Position numbers and translations under genes: made by a program
In this document: in pieces, positions 1-8,638 of the stretch
How the letters are laid out: each line of letters begins with the position of its first letter
How positions within the stretch are numbered: the stretch's first letter is position 1
The notes under the pieces: generated by a model
Database searches by the model: none
What the model was told of the DNA's origin: nothing
Seen by the model: the letters and a program-made list of their open reading frames with translations, nothing else
NCBI GenBank assembly: GCA_002792495.1
Contig: PFOK01000140.1
Span: 1 to 21,754, forward strand
Length of the DNA stretch: 21,754 bases
Source of the DNA: Candidatus Peregrinibacteria bacterium CG_4_10_14_0_2_um_filter_43_11
GTDB taxonomy: Bacteria > Patescibacteriota > Gracilibacteria > UM-FILTER-43-11
Reading direction: 5' to 3'

Positions 1-99
1 ACCCATATTCAAAATCTCGATAAGCTATTAGGGGCTCAAAAAGGGCAAATCCAAACGCTAGAGCAATCTGTTACGCAAAAGGAGACCCATATTCAAAAT
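1..99 (+). repeat. 84-base coding repeat in the coiled coil
   Basis: The 15-base string ACCCATATTCAAAAT occurs at 1-15 and exactly again at 85-99. The 84-base spacing equals 28 residues, or four heptads. In protein this gives THIQNL twice in the same register. The repeat probably continues upstream of the window. Confidence 0.6.
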
Positions 100-2265
100 T
101 TACAAGGAACATTGCTCGAAAAGGATCAGGTTATTCAAAAGCTATTAATATCCATTAGTAAAAAAAATGAAAATGTGGAGCGCTTGATAAAGTCTGTTGA
201 AGCTAGCTTTGCTAAAAATAAAGAATTGAAAATAGTTTTTTTTAGAGGGGAATATGGCCTTCGGGAGATGGCAATAAAAATTGAAAACTTAGCTGAAAAC
301 GTGAATCGATTAAAGAGGTCTTTGAAACAAAAAGAGCAACACATCAGAAATACAGAGCCAGCCTGGAGAGAACTGCAATTAGCTCAAAAAAGTTTCCTCT
401 ATCGTTTATCATTGTTGGGGCGTCGTTTTGCAGGGTGGCGTGCATCTGCCAGAAAAAGAGTCAATATTTTTTTTAAAGCGATCCCATTTGGCTTGGAGGT
501 GCTTTTTAGAGAGGGGCCGTCCGCTTTTTTACGAAAGCTCAAGTTGTATATCCAAGGAGACCTTCCTCATACATCTATCAATAACGATTATCAGCGTTAC
601 TTACAAAAAATTAAATTCTTTAATCCGCCTTTTTCGAAAATTAAAAAAACCATCGGTTCTCTTCACTATCAACCTAAAATATCCATTATTATTCCTGTCT
701 ATAATGTAAAGCAGGAATGGCTCAATAAGTGCATCGGATCTGTCAGGTCTCAGTTTTATCAGAAATGGGAGCTCTGTCTGTATGATGATGCCTCAACAAA
801 TAAAGAGACAATAAAATGTCTTGAGGTATGGCAGGAAAAAGACCCTCGGATTAAGGTTAAATTCGGCACTAAAAACCAACATATCTCCGGAGCTTCCAAT
901 GATGCACTAAAAATGGCAACAGGCGATTTTATCGGGCTTTTGGATAATGATGATGAAATCACCCCCGATGCGCTTTATGAGGTGGTAAAAGCACTGAATA
1001 AAAATAAAGATTTAGATTTTATTTATAGCGATGAAGACAAATTGGATATGGATGGCAATTTGTGTGATCCTCATTTTAAATCTGATTTTAATCTCGATTT
1101 ACTACTTGGTCATAACTATATTTGTCACTTTACTGTGATTCGAAAGTCGATCGGAGATCGAGTTGGATGGTTTCGTAAGGGGTATGAGGGGTCGCAAGAT
1201 TATGATCTTTTCTTACGGATTATAGAAAAAACGCAGAAGATTTATCACATTCCCAAGGTACTTTATCATTGGCGTAAAATTCCCGGTAGCACTGCCGCGG
1301 AATATAGCGAAAAATCTTATTGTTATAAAACTTCATTAAAGGCATTAACGGATTATATGCATCGCAATAAAATATTAGGCGAAGTAAAAAAAGGAATTAC
1401 ACCTAATACCTTTAGGGTGGAGAGGACAGTCATTGAAAAAAAATTAATTAGTATCATTGTCCCCTTTAAGGATAGACCTGAACTTATGGAGCAATTGCTC
1501 AAAAGTATTAAACAGACCACCTACAAAAATTATGAATTATTGCTTATTTCGAACAACAGTAGTGAAAAAAAGGTATTTGAAGTCATCAAAAAATATAAAA
1601 AGTACGATGAGCGAATCCATCTTTTTGAATACAACGTTCCTTTCAACTATTCAGAGATCAATAATTGGGCGGTCAAAAAAGCCAAAGGAGAATATATTCT
1701 TCTCCTGAATAACGACATCGAAGTAATTGAACAAGACTGGCTAAGGGAAATGGTTTCACATATTCAACGCAAAGAAGTGGGGGCAGTGGGCGCAAAATTG
1801 CTATACCCAAACGACAAAATTCAGCATGCGGGCATTATTATGGGAATAGGGGGGGTTGCCGGACATTCTCACAAGTATCTACCAGATCCAAGATATGGCT
1901 ATTTTTCTCGCCCCCATCTTATACAGGATCTTTCTGGCTGCACTGCAGCATGTCTGCTTACACGACGTGATGTATACGAAAAAGTCGGAAGATTGAACGA
2001 AAATGAATTAAAAATAGCATTCAACGATGTCGATTTTTGTCTGAAAATCCGTAAGGCAGGCTATCTTATCGTTTATACGCCATACGCAAAACTATATCAT
2101 CACGAATCTATTAGTCGTGGTAGCGAAGATACCCCCGAAAAGAAAAAACGTTTTGAAAGGGAATGTGGTTACATGTATCAAACTTGGGGAGAAACCCTTA
2201 AAAAAGATCCTTATTACAACCCTAATTTAACATTGGAGCATGAGGATTTTGGCATAAACATTTAA
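1..2265 (+). CDS. Coiled-coil + tandem GT2 glycosyltransferase (5' partial)
   Basis: The frame is open from base 1, so the gene starts upstream of the window; the first in-window start-like codon (TTG at 112) is not a convincing start. The visible 755 residues begin with a long polar, Gln/Lys/Leu-rich coiled coil (about residues 1-125). Two GT-A (GT2) domains follow. The first begins near residue 226 (SIIIPVYN) with an acidic LLDNDDE motif near 313. The second begins near residue 482 (IIVPFKDRPE) with LLNNDIE near 568 and a late FNDVDFCLK motif. This two-domain layout is typical of rhamnosyl/O-antigen transferases that build repeating surface polysaccharides from nucleotide sugars on the cytoplasmic face of the membrane. 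No N-terminal membrane segment is visible. Donor and acceptor sugars cannot be read from the sequence. Confidence 0.88.
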   Translation, partial: THIQNLDKLLGAQKGQIQTLEQSVTQKETHIQNLQGTLLEKDQVIQKLLISISKKNENVERLIKSVEASFAKNKELKIVFFRGEYGLREMAIKIENLAENVNRLKRSLKQKEQHIRNTEPAWRELQLAQKSFLYRLSLLGRRFAGWRASARKRVNIFFKAIPFGLEVLFREGPSAFLRKLKLYIQGDLPHTSINNDYQRYLQKIKFFNPPFSKIKKTIGSLHYQPKISIIIPVYNVKQEWLNKCIGSVRSQFYQKWELCLYDDASTNKETIKCLEVWQEKDPRIKVKFGTKNQHISGASNDALKMATGDFIGLLDNDDEITPDALYEVVKALNKNKDLDFIYSDEDKLDMDGNLCDPHFKSDFNLDLLLGHNYICHFTVIRKSIGDRVGWFRKGYEGSQDYDLFLRIIEKTQKIYHIPKVLYHWRKIPGSTAAEYSEKSYCYKTSLKALTDYMHRNKILGEVKKGITPNTFRVERTVIEKKLISIIVPFKDRPELMEQLLKSIKQTTYKNYELLLISNNSSEKKVFEVIKKYKKYDERIHLFEYNVPFNYSEINNWAVKKAKGEYILLLNNDIEVIEQDWLREMVSHIQRKEVGAVGAKLLYPNDKIQHAGIIMGIGGVAGHSHKYLPDPRYGYFSRPHLIQDLSGCTAACLLTRRDVYEKVGRLNENELKIAFNDVDFCLKIRKAGYLIVYTPYAKLYHHESISRGSEDTPEKKKRFERECGYMYQTWGETLKKDPYYNPNLTLEHEDFGINI

Positions 2266-2266
2266 A

Positions 2267-2302
2267 ATGAAACTAAAAAAATATTGGGGAAAAAAGGGCT
2301 AG
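2267..2302 (+). other. Very short ORF coupled to the glycosyltransferase stop
   Basis: An ATG one base after the upstream TAA opens an 11-codon frame (MKLKKYWGKKG) ending in TAG. The position is where the next gene of a translationally coupled operon would start. It may be the stub of a lost gene, but the stretch is too short to tell this from chance. Nothing else is visible in 2303-2374. Confidence 0.2.
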
Positions 2303-2374
2303 TCTACCAAACTCATTATTGTGAACTTAATTTTTATTAGCTTATGCAGTTTTTGGTTTACCGATTTTACTTAA

Positions 2375-3763
2375 TTAAAGCAGAACAGTAGATGGATGTA
2401 AAATAATAGCAATAGATGATTCTTCAAAAAGTTCTCTTTGGGGCGAAAAAAAATAGGAAGGAAATGATAGGTAAATGAAGAGGCTTATTAAAACGATACT
2501 TAGTATAGCTTGAATTTTAGCTTTAAAAGTATTGAGCACATAATGTACAAAAATAACAATCATTAGAGGTAGTACAGGAAATAAATATCTGCCTTGCACC
2601 CCTGCGTGAACAACTCCATTAAATAAATAAGATTGATAATTAACAAAAAAAGCTAAAAATAAAGTATAAAAAATCACTAATCCCAGGGAAATATTCATAA
2701 GCAAATTTTTTCTGGGGTTGAATTGGCGAATAAAGAAAATAGAGAATAAAAAAAATAAAAAAGAAAAAATATGTCCATGGTTTTTTGTTAAATTTATGCT
2801 TTTATGAGCAAAAATACCAAATGTTTGATCCTCCATTAACTTGGACCATTTTTCAAGATAGGTGATTGGATCGATAGGATCTAATTTGCCGGTTGATTTG
2901 ATATTATACATAGCATAATTAGGATCATCTGTAGAACATGTTTCCTGCGAATAAATCTGATGGCATTTTGGGAAAAAACCTCCATATTTTATATGGTTGA
3001 AAGAGAACAATAACACATTGGTTAAAAAAATTAAAAAAAGACTAATAGTGATTACTATATTCTTAAATTTTTTCGCAATAATAAATTGCCAACAATCGCT
3101 AAATAATTTTTTAAAATTCTTTCTATGTGCAATTCCTAATATAAAAAATAACCCTACCATGAGCGGACCAAACGATATTTTTGTAATCATACCAAGACCC
3201 ATACAGATGAACACCAAAAACAAATCTCCCACTGATTTTTTACTTAGATGTTTGAAAGTAAAATAGATGCTACTGATTGCAAGTAAATTGACTAAATTAT
3301 CATAATTCACACTTGACGAAAGAAACGTGAACATTAGTATATTCGTTTGTATCCCAAACGCTGTGATAATTAAATATCTCTCTTTTTCAAAAACTAATTT
3401 TAGTAACTTGTAGAATGCAAAAAGATAGATGAGCGAAAATATCAGGTTGATCAGGCGCATAAAAATTGTCTGATCCAGGCCAAGAATATTTAAATGTCCT
3501 AATTTTCCTAGCAACATATGATAGAAAAAACGGCTTTGGTTTAGGGTTCCGTAGTTCGACTTCTCATAGTCTTCTGCGGGTATAAAAAGCGAAGGACTTT
3601 CAAAATAATTCGTAATTTGCACTAGGTGCTCAATTTCATCAGGCGGTACACCTCGCTGAACATTAAAAATAAAATAACCCGCTTGGACAACAAACAGCCC
3701 GACAAGTAGGAACATCAAAAGTGTAAAATAATTTTTTCTTAAAAATGCTTTCATAATTAACAT
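2375..3763 (-). CDS. DUF2142-like polytopic membrane protein
   Basis: The 462-residue product is very hydrophobic, with about ten or more predicted membrane spans. After a first N-terminal span (about residues 13-33) comes GVPPDEIEHLVQ, resembling the PDE..H motif of DUF2142 and of GT-C-like dolichyl-phosphate-sugar glycosyltransferases, where an early loop acidic residue is catalytic. A role as an integral-membrane glycosyltransferase using a lipid-phosphate sugar on the outer face is an inference. The gene is opposite in strand to its neighbours and divergent from 3801, with only 37 bases between. An alternative ATG lies three codons downstream (3754). No Shine-Dalgarno sequence is seen before either start. 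Confidence 0.7.
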   Translation of the reverse strand: MLIMKAFLRKNYFTLLMFLLVGLFVVQAGYFIFNVQRGVPPDEIEHLVQITNYFESPSLFIPAEDYEKSNYGTLNQSRFFYHMLLGKLGHLNILGLDQTIFMRLINLIFSLIYLFAFYKLLKLVFEKERYLIITAFGIQTNILMFTFLSSSVNYDNLVNLLAISSIYFTFKHLSKKSVGDLFLVFICMGLGMITKISFGPLMVGLFFILGIAHRKNFKKLFSDCWQFIIAKKFKNIVITISLFLIFLTNVLLFSFNHIKYGGFFPKCHQIYSQETCSTDDPNYAMYNIKSTGKLDPIDPITYLEKWSKLMEDQTFGIFAHKSINLTKNHGHIFSFLFFLFSIFFIRQFNPRKNLLMNISLGLVIFYTLFLAFFVNYQSYLFNGVVHAGVQGRYLFPVLPLMIVIFVHYVLNTFKAKIQAILSIVLISLFIYLSFPSYFFSPQRELFEESSIAIILHPSTVLL

Positions 3764-3800
3764 TATTTTAGTAACCTTATATAAGTTTTACAAGACAATT

Positions 3801-4322
3801 ATGAGTAGTATACAAAAAAAAATGTGGGGTGATATTCAGGTAGATAAAAGATCCCGTGGATGGCGTGTTATTCCAGCATTTTTTAAGCGATGTTTACATG
3901 CCTTTGCACGATATGTACCTCTAATACCAAGCTGGAGAGTGGCTATACATCGGTGGCGTGGAGTGATCATTGGAGAAAGAGTTTTTATTGGAACTGAGGT
4001 TTTTATCGATGATGCAACTCCACATTTGATAAAAATTAATGATGATGTCACCATTATCGCGCGTTCAGCAATCTTGGGGCACGCTTATTATCCTAAGCAT
4101 TTCTCAAAAATTCTAAAGAATAGCAACGCAAATAAAAAAACAGTTATTGGAAGGGGTGTTTATATTGGTTTTGGCTGTACAGTTCTTCCGGGGGTGATGA
4201 TTGGTGACTATGCAATTATTGGAGCTGGAAGTATGGTAACAAAGGATATTCCGCCTTACTCCGTTGCCATGGGTGTGCCGGCAAAAGTAATGAGAAATTT
4301 TGATTCAAAAAAAATAACATAA
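3801..4322 (+). CDS. WbbJ-like hexapeptide-repeat acyltransferase
   Basis: This 173-residue protein has a basic, partly amphipathic N-terminal region (residues 1-50) followed by left-handed beta-helix hexapeptide repeats. Examples are VIIGERVFIGTEVFI and, after residue 115, VIGRGVYIGFGCTVLPGVMIGDYAIIGAG. It ends in the family signature PPYSVAMGVPAKVMRNF. A histidine pair in ILGHAYYPKH is positioned like the catalytic histidine of this family. Such enzymes transfer acetyl or other acyl groups from acyl-CoA to sugars of surface polysaccharides. The gene lies 10 bases before the amidotransferase gene and probably shares its transcript. Acceptor unknown. A WbpD-type N-acetyltransferase role is possible, but the N-terminus fits the WbbJ/CapG-like O-acetyltransferase group better. 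Confidence 0.85.
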   Translation: MSSIQKKMWGDIQVDKRSRGWRVIPAFFKRCLHAFARYVPLIPSWRVAIHRWRGVIIGERVFIGTEVFIDDATPHLIKINDDVTIIARSAILGHAYYPKHFSKILKNSNANKKTVIGRGVYIGFGCTVLPGVMIGDYAIIGAGSMVTKDIPPYSVAMGVPAKVMRNFDSKKIT

Positions 4323-4332
4323 CTACCTAAAA

Positions 4333-6327
4333 ATGTGTGGTATTCTTGGATTGATCGAATTGGCCGGCTACTCAGTGACACACAAAAAAACAAGGCAACT
4401 TACAGATCGCCTCTTTGTGCTCGCAGAATCTAGAGGCAAAGAAGCCTCCGGTTTTGCCACGAAAATGGGGGCAGGTTTAACGGTCTATAAAACGAATCAA
4501 TCCATCAGGTATTTAGTAAAATCAGCGGCCTACAAAAAAACTTTAGGCCAAAATCAAGCAATCAAAATTATTGGTCATTCGCGTTTGGTAACAGACGGCA
4601 GAGCTTCGGTTAACATCAATAATCAACCTTTTGTAAAACATGGCATAGCGGGTGTTCACAACGGAATAATTGTGAATAAAGATCAAATTTGGGAAAAATA
4701 TCTAAATGAAAATCGGGAGTCAGAATTAGACAGCGAGTTAATTCCGACTCTCTTGAGTCATTTTTTCAAAGAGGGGGATGATATCGGCACCTCATTAAAA
4801 AAGATGTATGGCGAATTTTATGGTATGACTACAATCGCCCTTTTTTTTGAGGCTACCAATCATTTATTATTGGCAACCAATAATGGTGCTCTCTACTATT
4901 TACCCAGTCGGGATCACTCGGTATTCATATTCTCTTCGGAGAGCATCATGCTCAAAAAAGCAGTACAACAAGCGAACCTCAATGCTGTTTTTGATACGGA
5001 GGAAATTGTACACATGACTCCAGGAAGGGCATGTAGTGTAAACCTATCCTCTTTAAAAATTGAAGACATCGATTTTCAAAATGGAGAAACTTTTTCAGAT
5101 TGGAATGTTTCCGAAAAAGGTGTGATTAACGACATTTCTGAACCGGATAAGCACAGCTCACACAACTTTGTTAAAATCGAGAAAGAATTTGCCCCTAACC
5201 AAGAATTCACAACCTTTTTTCGAGAGTGTGAAAATCACATCACAGATTTAACAAGATGCAATAAATGTGTATTACCTAAAACTTTTCCATTTATCGATTA
5301 TGATGAAGAAGGTACGTGTAATTTTTGTCGTAGCTATCACAAGCTAAAATTTAAGGGGGCGGATATTTTTGAAAAACGAATGGAGAACCACAGAAGAAAT
5401 GATGGAAAGCCAGACTGCATTGTCTCTTTTAGCGGAGGTCGTGATAGCTGTTTTTCATTGCATTACATCAAAAAGGTTTTAGACCTCAATCCCATTGCCT
5501 ACTCATATGACTGGGGGATGGTAACCGACTTGGCACGACGAAATCAAGCCAGATTGTGCGACAAGCTCGGAGTGGAACATATTTACATTTCAGCTGACAT
5601 TCCAAAAAAACGTAAAAATATTCAACGCAATGTCTTGGCGTGGCTAAAGTGGCCAAATCTAGGAACGATACCCCTTTTTATGGCAGGGGATAAGCAGTAT
5701 TTTTACTACGCCAACAAGCTAAGAAAAGACTATCAAATCGACGCGCTGATCATGGGGGATAATATGCTGGAGTCCACCAATTTTAAAACGGGTTTTTGTG
5801 GCATAAAGCCTGTTTTTGATCGTGAAAAAAACTACCACATTCCTTTAATGAGCAAATTCAAAATGTTGGGATTCTATAGTAAAGAATATCTATCAAACCC
5901 TAGTTATTTAAACCGGTCACTCTTAGATACCACCAAAGCATTTTTATCTTATTATTTCATCCCCCATAACTTCATCAATATTTTCGATTACATAGAATGG
6001 AAACAACCTATGATTGAAAAAATCCTATTTGATGAATACGACTGGGAAATCTCTCCACATACTTCCACTACCTGGCGTATAGGAGACGGTACTGCCGCTT
6101 TTTACAACTACATTTATTACACGGTTGCCGGCTTTACAGAAAACGACACCTTTCGCAGCAATCAAATCCGCGAAGGTCATATCACCCGAGAAGAGGGCCT
6201 GAAAAAAGCGACCGAAGAAAATAAGGCACAGTGGAATAATATCAAATGGTATTGTGATACTATTGATATCGATTTTGATGAAACGATAAAGATTATTAAC
6301 CAGATCCCAAAACTTTATAAGAAATGA
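4333..6327 (+). CDS. Class II glutaminase fused to N-acetyl-sugar amidotransferase
   Basis: The N-terminal part (about 1-250) is a class II (Ntn) glutamine amidotransferase. The nucleophile Cys2 lies in MCGILG, followed by GHSRLVTDG and AGVHNGI motifs. After a linker comes a WbpG/PseA-like PP-loop domain. Four cysteines in two CxxC pairs (C309/C312, C329/C332) could bind a metal, and the ATP loop SGGRDS is at 367-372, with MGDNMLEST later. Family members use ATP and glutamine-derived ammonia to turn a sugar carboxylate into an amide or amidine, as on 2,3-diacetamido-uronic acids. Here the ammonia-producing and ammonia-using parts are in one chain of 664 residues; WbpG normally needs a separate HisH-like glutaminase. 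The stop overlaps the next ATG (ATGA). Confidence 0.85.
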   Translation: MCGILGLIELAGYSVTHKKTRQLTDRLFVLAESRGKEASGFATKMGAGLTVYKTNQSIRYLVKSAAYKKTLGQNQAIKIIGHSRLVTDGRASVNINNQPFVKHGIAGVHNGIIVNKDQIWEKYLNENRESELDSELIPTLLSHFFKEGDDIGTSLKKMYGEFYGMTTIALFFEATNHLLLATNNGALYYLPSRDHSVFIFSSESIMLKKAVQQANLNAVFDTEEIVHMTPGRACSVNLSSLKIEDIDFQNGETFSDWNVSEKGVINDISEPDKHSSHNFVKIEKEFAPNQEFTTFFRECENHITDLTRCNKCVLPKTFPFIDYDEEGTCNFCRSYHKLKFKGADIFEKRMENHRRNDGKPDCIVSFSGGRDSCFSLHYIKKVLDLNPIAYSYDWGMVTDLARRNQARLCDKLGVEHIYISADIPKKRKNIQRNVLAWLKWPNLGTIPLFMAGDKQYFYYANKLRKDYQIDALIMGDNMLESTNFKTGFCGIKPVFDREKNYHIPLMSKFKMLGFYSKEYLSNPSYLNRSLLDTTKAFLSYYFIPHNFINIFDYIEWKQPMIEKILFDEYDWEISPHTSTTWRIGDGTAAFYNYIYYTVAGFTENDTFRSNQIREGHITREEGLKKATEENKAQWNNIKWYCDTIDIDFDETIKIINQIPKLYKK

Positions 6328-7484
6328 AACTATTTTTTTGCACCAGCTCGTATCCGGCAGAATCCAATATTACAATCGGTAGTGTGGCTTCTTTTGAGAA
6401 GGATTTTGTAATGGAATTGATCAAAAAAAATGTCGAAGTATTTGTGATTACTCCCAAGCAACCAGGAGATGGATTTGATGAAAAACACCCCAAATTACAT
6501 ATCATCCGCTACAATTGGGCTGGCTCAAAAAAAGGTACAGAATTATCTTCATTGAATATTTTTAATCCGCACGATCTATGGTTCGCAATCTCGATTTTCT
6601 GGAATGGAGCCAGGGCGGTTCTGAGGCTTGCCAAAAAAGAAAAACCAGATTTTAATTTTGCATTGTGGGCAGTGCCAGCTGGGTTTTGGGTCTGGATATG
6701 TAAAAAACGTTTTAAAGTACCTTATGCTGTATGGACACTCGGATCCGATATTTGGGTGTATGGACGAAAATTCTACACAAAACCTTTGATTAAAATGATT
6801 TTGAGGTCAGCAGACAAGTTATATTCAGACGGCTTTTTACTCGGAAAAGAAACAGCTAAGTTAGGTGGTCAGAAATGTGTTTTTTTACCCTCAACACAAA
6901 AGTTGACGACGGAGGGGATTGAAAAAATGCAATTGCCCTACAAAACAGAAAAAATTAATTTTCTTTTTATTGGGCGTTATCACATCAACAAGGGGCCAGA
7001 CGTGCTTTTAGATGCAATTGCACTTTTACCGAAAGAGATTGGCGAAAAATGTCACTTTCATTTGTTTGGTGGTGGCGATTTAGAGCCCCTGCTTTTCCGG
7101 AAAGTGAAAGTATTAAATCTAAGCAATATCACTATCAACGGGTTTGTGAATACGACAGAATGTTCAGCACTTTTAAGGCATGCTCATTTTCTTATTATCC
7201 CCTCGCGAGAGGATAGCATTCCAGTAGTTTTATCAGATGCATTGCAGTGCCACTTACCTGTTATTGTAGCTCAGGTGGGGGATATGAAACAGCTTGCAGA
7301 CGAATATGGAATTGGGTATTCTTTTCCACGGGAAGATGCTAAAATATTGGCGAAATATATACAGCAAGCTGTAAATGATGATAAAGAAAATTTTAGAAAC
7401 AAAATTGATGAGGTGCTAAAGATTTTTGATCTTCCTGGGACAGTGAATCATTTAATAACGGATATTAAATCAATAATAAAATGA
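6324..7484 (+). CDS. GT4-family glycosyltransferase
   Basis: The 386-residue product has the GT-B, GT4 (RfaB/WcaL-like) layout. The N-terminal acceptor domain is followed near residue 213 by LFIGRYHINKGPDVLLDAI. The nucleotide-sugar site PSREDSIPVVLSDA follows, with an acidic pair (D297, D305) at the positions of the usual E-x7-E motif. It ends with a helical C-terminus. It would transfer a sugar from a nucleotide donor to a lipid-linked or surface glycan in the cytoplasm. The start overlaps the preceding stop as ATGA, and its own stop overlaps the next start in the same way, so it is in a translationally coupled operon. Donor not predictable. Confidence 0.87.
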   Translation: MKLFFCTSSYPAESNITIGSVASFEKDFVMELIKKNVEVFVITPKQPGDGFDEKHPKLHIIRYNWAGSKKGTELSSLNIFNPHDLWFAISIFWNGARAVLRLAKKEKPDFNFALWAVPAGFWVWICKKRFKVPYAVWTLGSDIWVYGRKFYTKPLIKMILRSADKLYSDGFLLGKETAKLGGQKCVFLPSTQKLTTEGIEKMQLPYKTEKINFLFIGRYHINKGPDVLLDAIALLPKEIGEKCHFHLFGGGDLEPLLFRKVKVLNLSNITINGFVNTTECSALLRHAHFLIIPSREDSIPVVLSDALQCHLPVIVAQVGDMKQLADEYGIGYSFPREDAKILAKYIQQAVNDDKENFRNKIDEVLKIFDLPGTVNHLITDIKSIIK

Positions 7485-8638
7485 GAGATAATTTTTTAGT
7501 TTTTGGTCAACCGCTTATTGAGCAACCCGAAATAGACGAGGTGGTGGCTTCTATGAAGGCATCCTGGCTTGGAACGGGGCCAAAAGTGCGAGAGTTTGAG
7601 GAGCGATTTGGGCAATACAAGGGGGTTACAAATGTGGCAGCAGTAAACTCCTGCACAGCGGCCTTACATCTTGCCTGCGTAGCGTTAAGCCTTGGGCCTG
7701 GCGATGAAGTGATAACAACGGCAATGACATTTTGTGCCACAGTAAATTCAATTATTTATACGGGGGCAACACCAGTTTTGGCAGATATAAATCCAAACAC
7801 TCTCAACATTGATCCGGAAGATATTGAGAAAAAAATCACCGAAAAAACAAAAGCAATTTTGATCGTGCATTTTGCGGGGAGGCCCTGTGAGATGGATCAA
7901 ATTATGAAAATTGTTAAACGACATAATCTTAAGGTAATCGAAGATTGTGCACATGCCATTGAGACCGAATACCATGGTCAGAAAGCAGGAACCTTTGGGG
8001 ACTTATCATGCTTTAGTTTCTATGCGACAAAAAATATCGTTACTGGTGAAGGGGGTATGATTATGAGCAATCAAAAATCATATATAGATAAAGCAAAAAT
8101 CAAGGCGTTGCACGGACTGAGTGTGGATGCTTGGAAACGATTTTCCGACGATGGCTATAAGCACTATTATGTAGAGACACTTGGATATAAATACAACATG
8201 ATGGACTTGCAGGCGGCTATTGGCATCCACCAAATTCAGAGGGTAGATGAATATTGGGGACGACGTGAAAAGGTATGGAATCAATATCAGGAAGCATTTA
8301 AAGATCTATCTTGCGGAACACCAGCGGATGCGGAGCCTGATACACGCCACGCCTATCATTTATACAGTCTGCGAATTGATCCAAAAGCATGTGGTATAAA
8401 GCGCGATGATTTTTTGGTGGCCATGCAAAAAAACAATATTGGCTGCGGAGTCCATTATCTAGCCATTCCGGAACATCCTTTTTATAAGGAAAAATTTGGG
8501 TGGGATGCTACACAGTATCCTAATGCATTAAAATTTGGACAAGAAACAGTCAGTATACCCATTTCACCTAAACTTACTGAGCAGGATATTGACGATGTAA
8601 TTGAAACGGTAAGGCATATTTTATCTCAAACACCATGA
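7481..8638 (+). CDS. DegT/DnrJ/EryC1/StrS-family PLP aminotransferase
   Basis: The 385-residue length is normal for the family. Visible motifs are SCTAALHLACVAL (phosphate-binding region), PGDEVITTAMTFCATVNSI, EDCAHAIE (PLP-ring aspartate) and the Schiff-base lysine K184 in FYATKNIVTGEGG. These enzymes transfer the amino group of glutamate to keto-sugars of nucleotide-activated sugars; related members act on keto-cyclitols. No keto-sugar-forming dehydratase is in the window, although a UDP-sugar 6-dehydrogenase is at 13165-14454. It is coupled by ATGA overlaps to the GT4 gene before and the HIT/cytidylyltransferase gene after. It could supply an amino-sugar for the glycan or an amino group for the CDP-alcohol branch. 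Confidence 0.92.
   Translation: MRDNFLVFGQPLIEQPEIDEVVASMKASWLGTGPKVREFEERFGQYKGVTNVAAVNSCTAALHLACVALSLGPGDEVITTAMTFCATVNSIIYTGATPVLADINPNTLNIDPEDIEKKITEKTKAILIVHFAGRPCEMDQIMKIVKRHNLKVIEDCAHAIETEYHGQKAGTFGDLSCFSFYATKNIVTGEGGMIMSNQKSYIDKAKIKALHGLSVDAWKRFSDDGYKHYYVETLGYKYNMMDLQAAIGIHQIQRVDEYWGRREKVWNQYQEAFKDLSCGTPADAEPDTRHAYHLYSLRIDPKACGIKRDDFLVAMQKNNIGCGVHYLAIPEHPFYKEKFGWDATQYPNALKFGQETVSIPISPKLTEQDIDDVIETVRHILSQTP

Noticed and set aside
4333..8638. Alternative genetic code with TGA read as an amino acid, as in Gracilibacteria
   Set aside because: Several genes end at TGA with the next ATG overlapping it (6327, 7484, 8638), and full-length family proteins result with TGA as stop.
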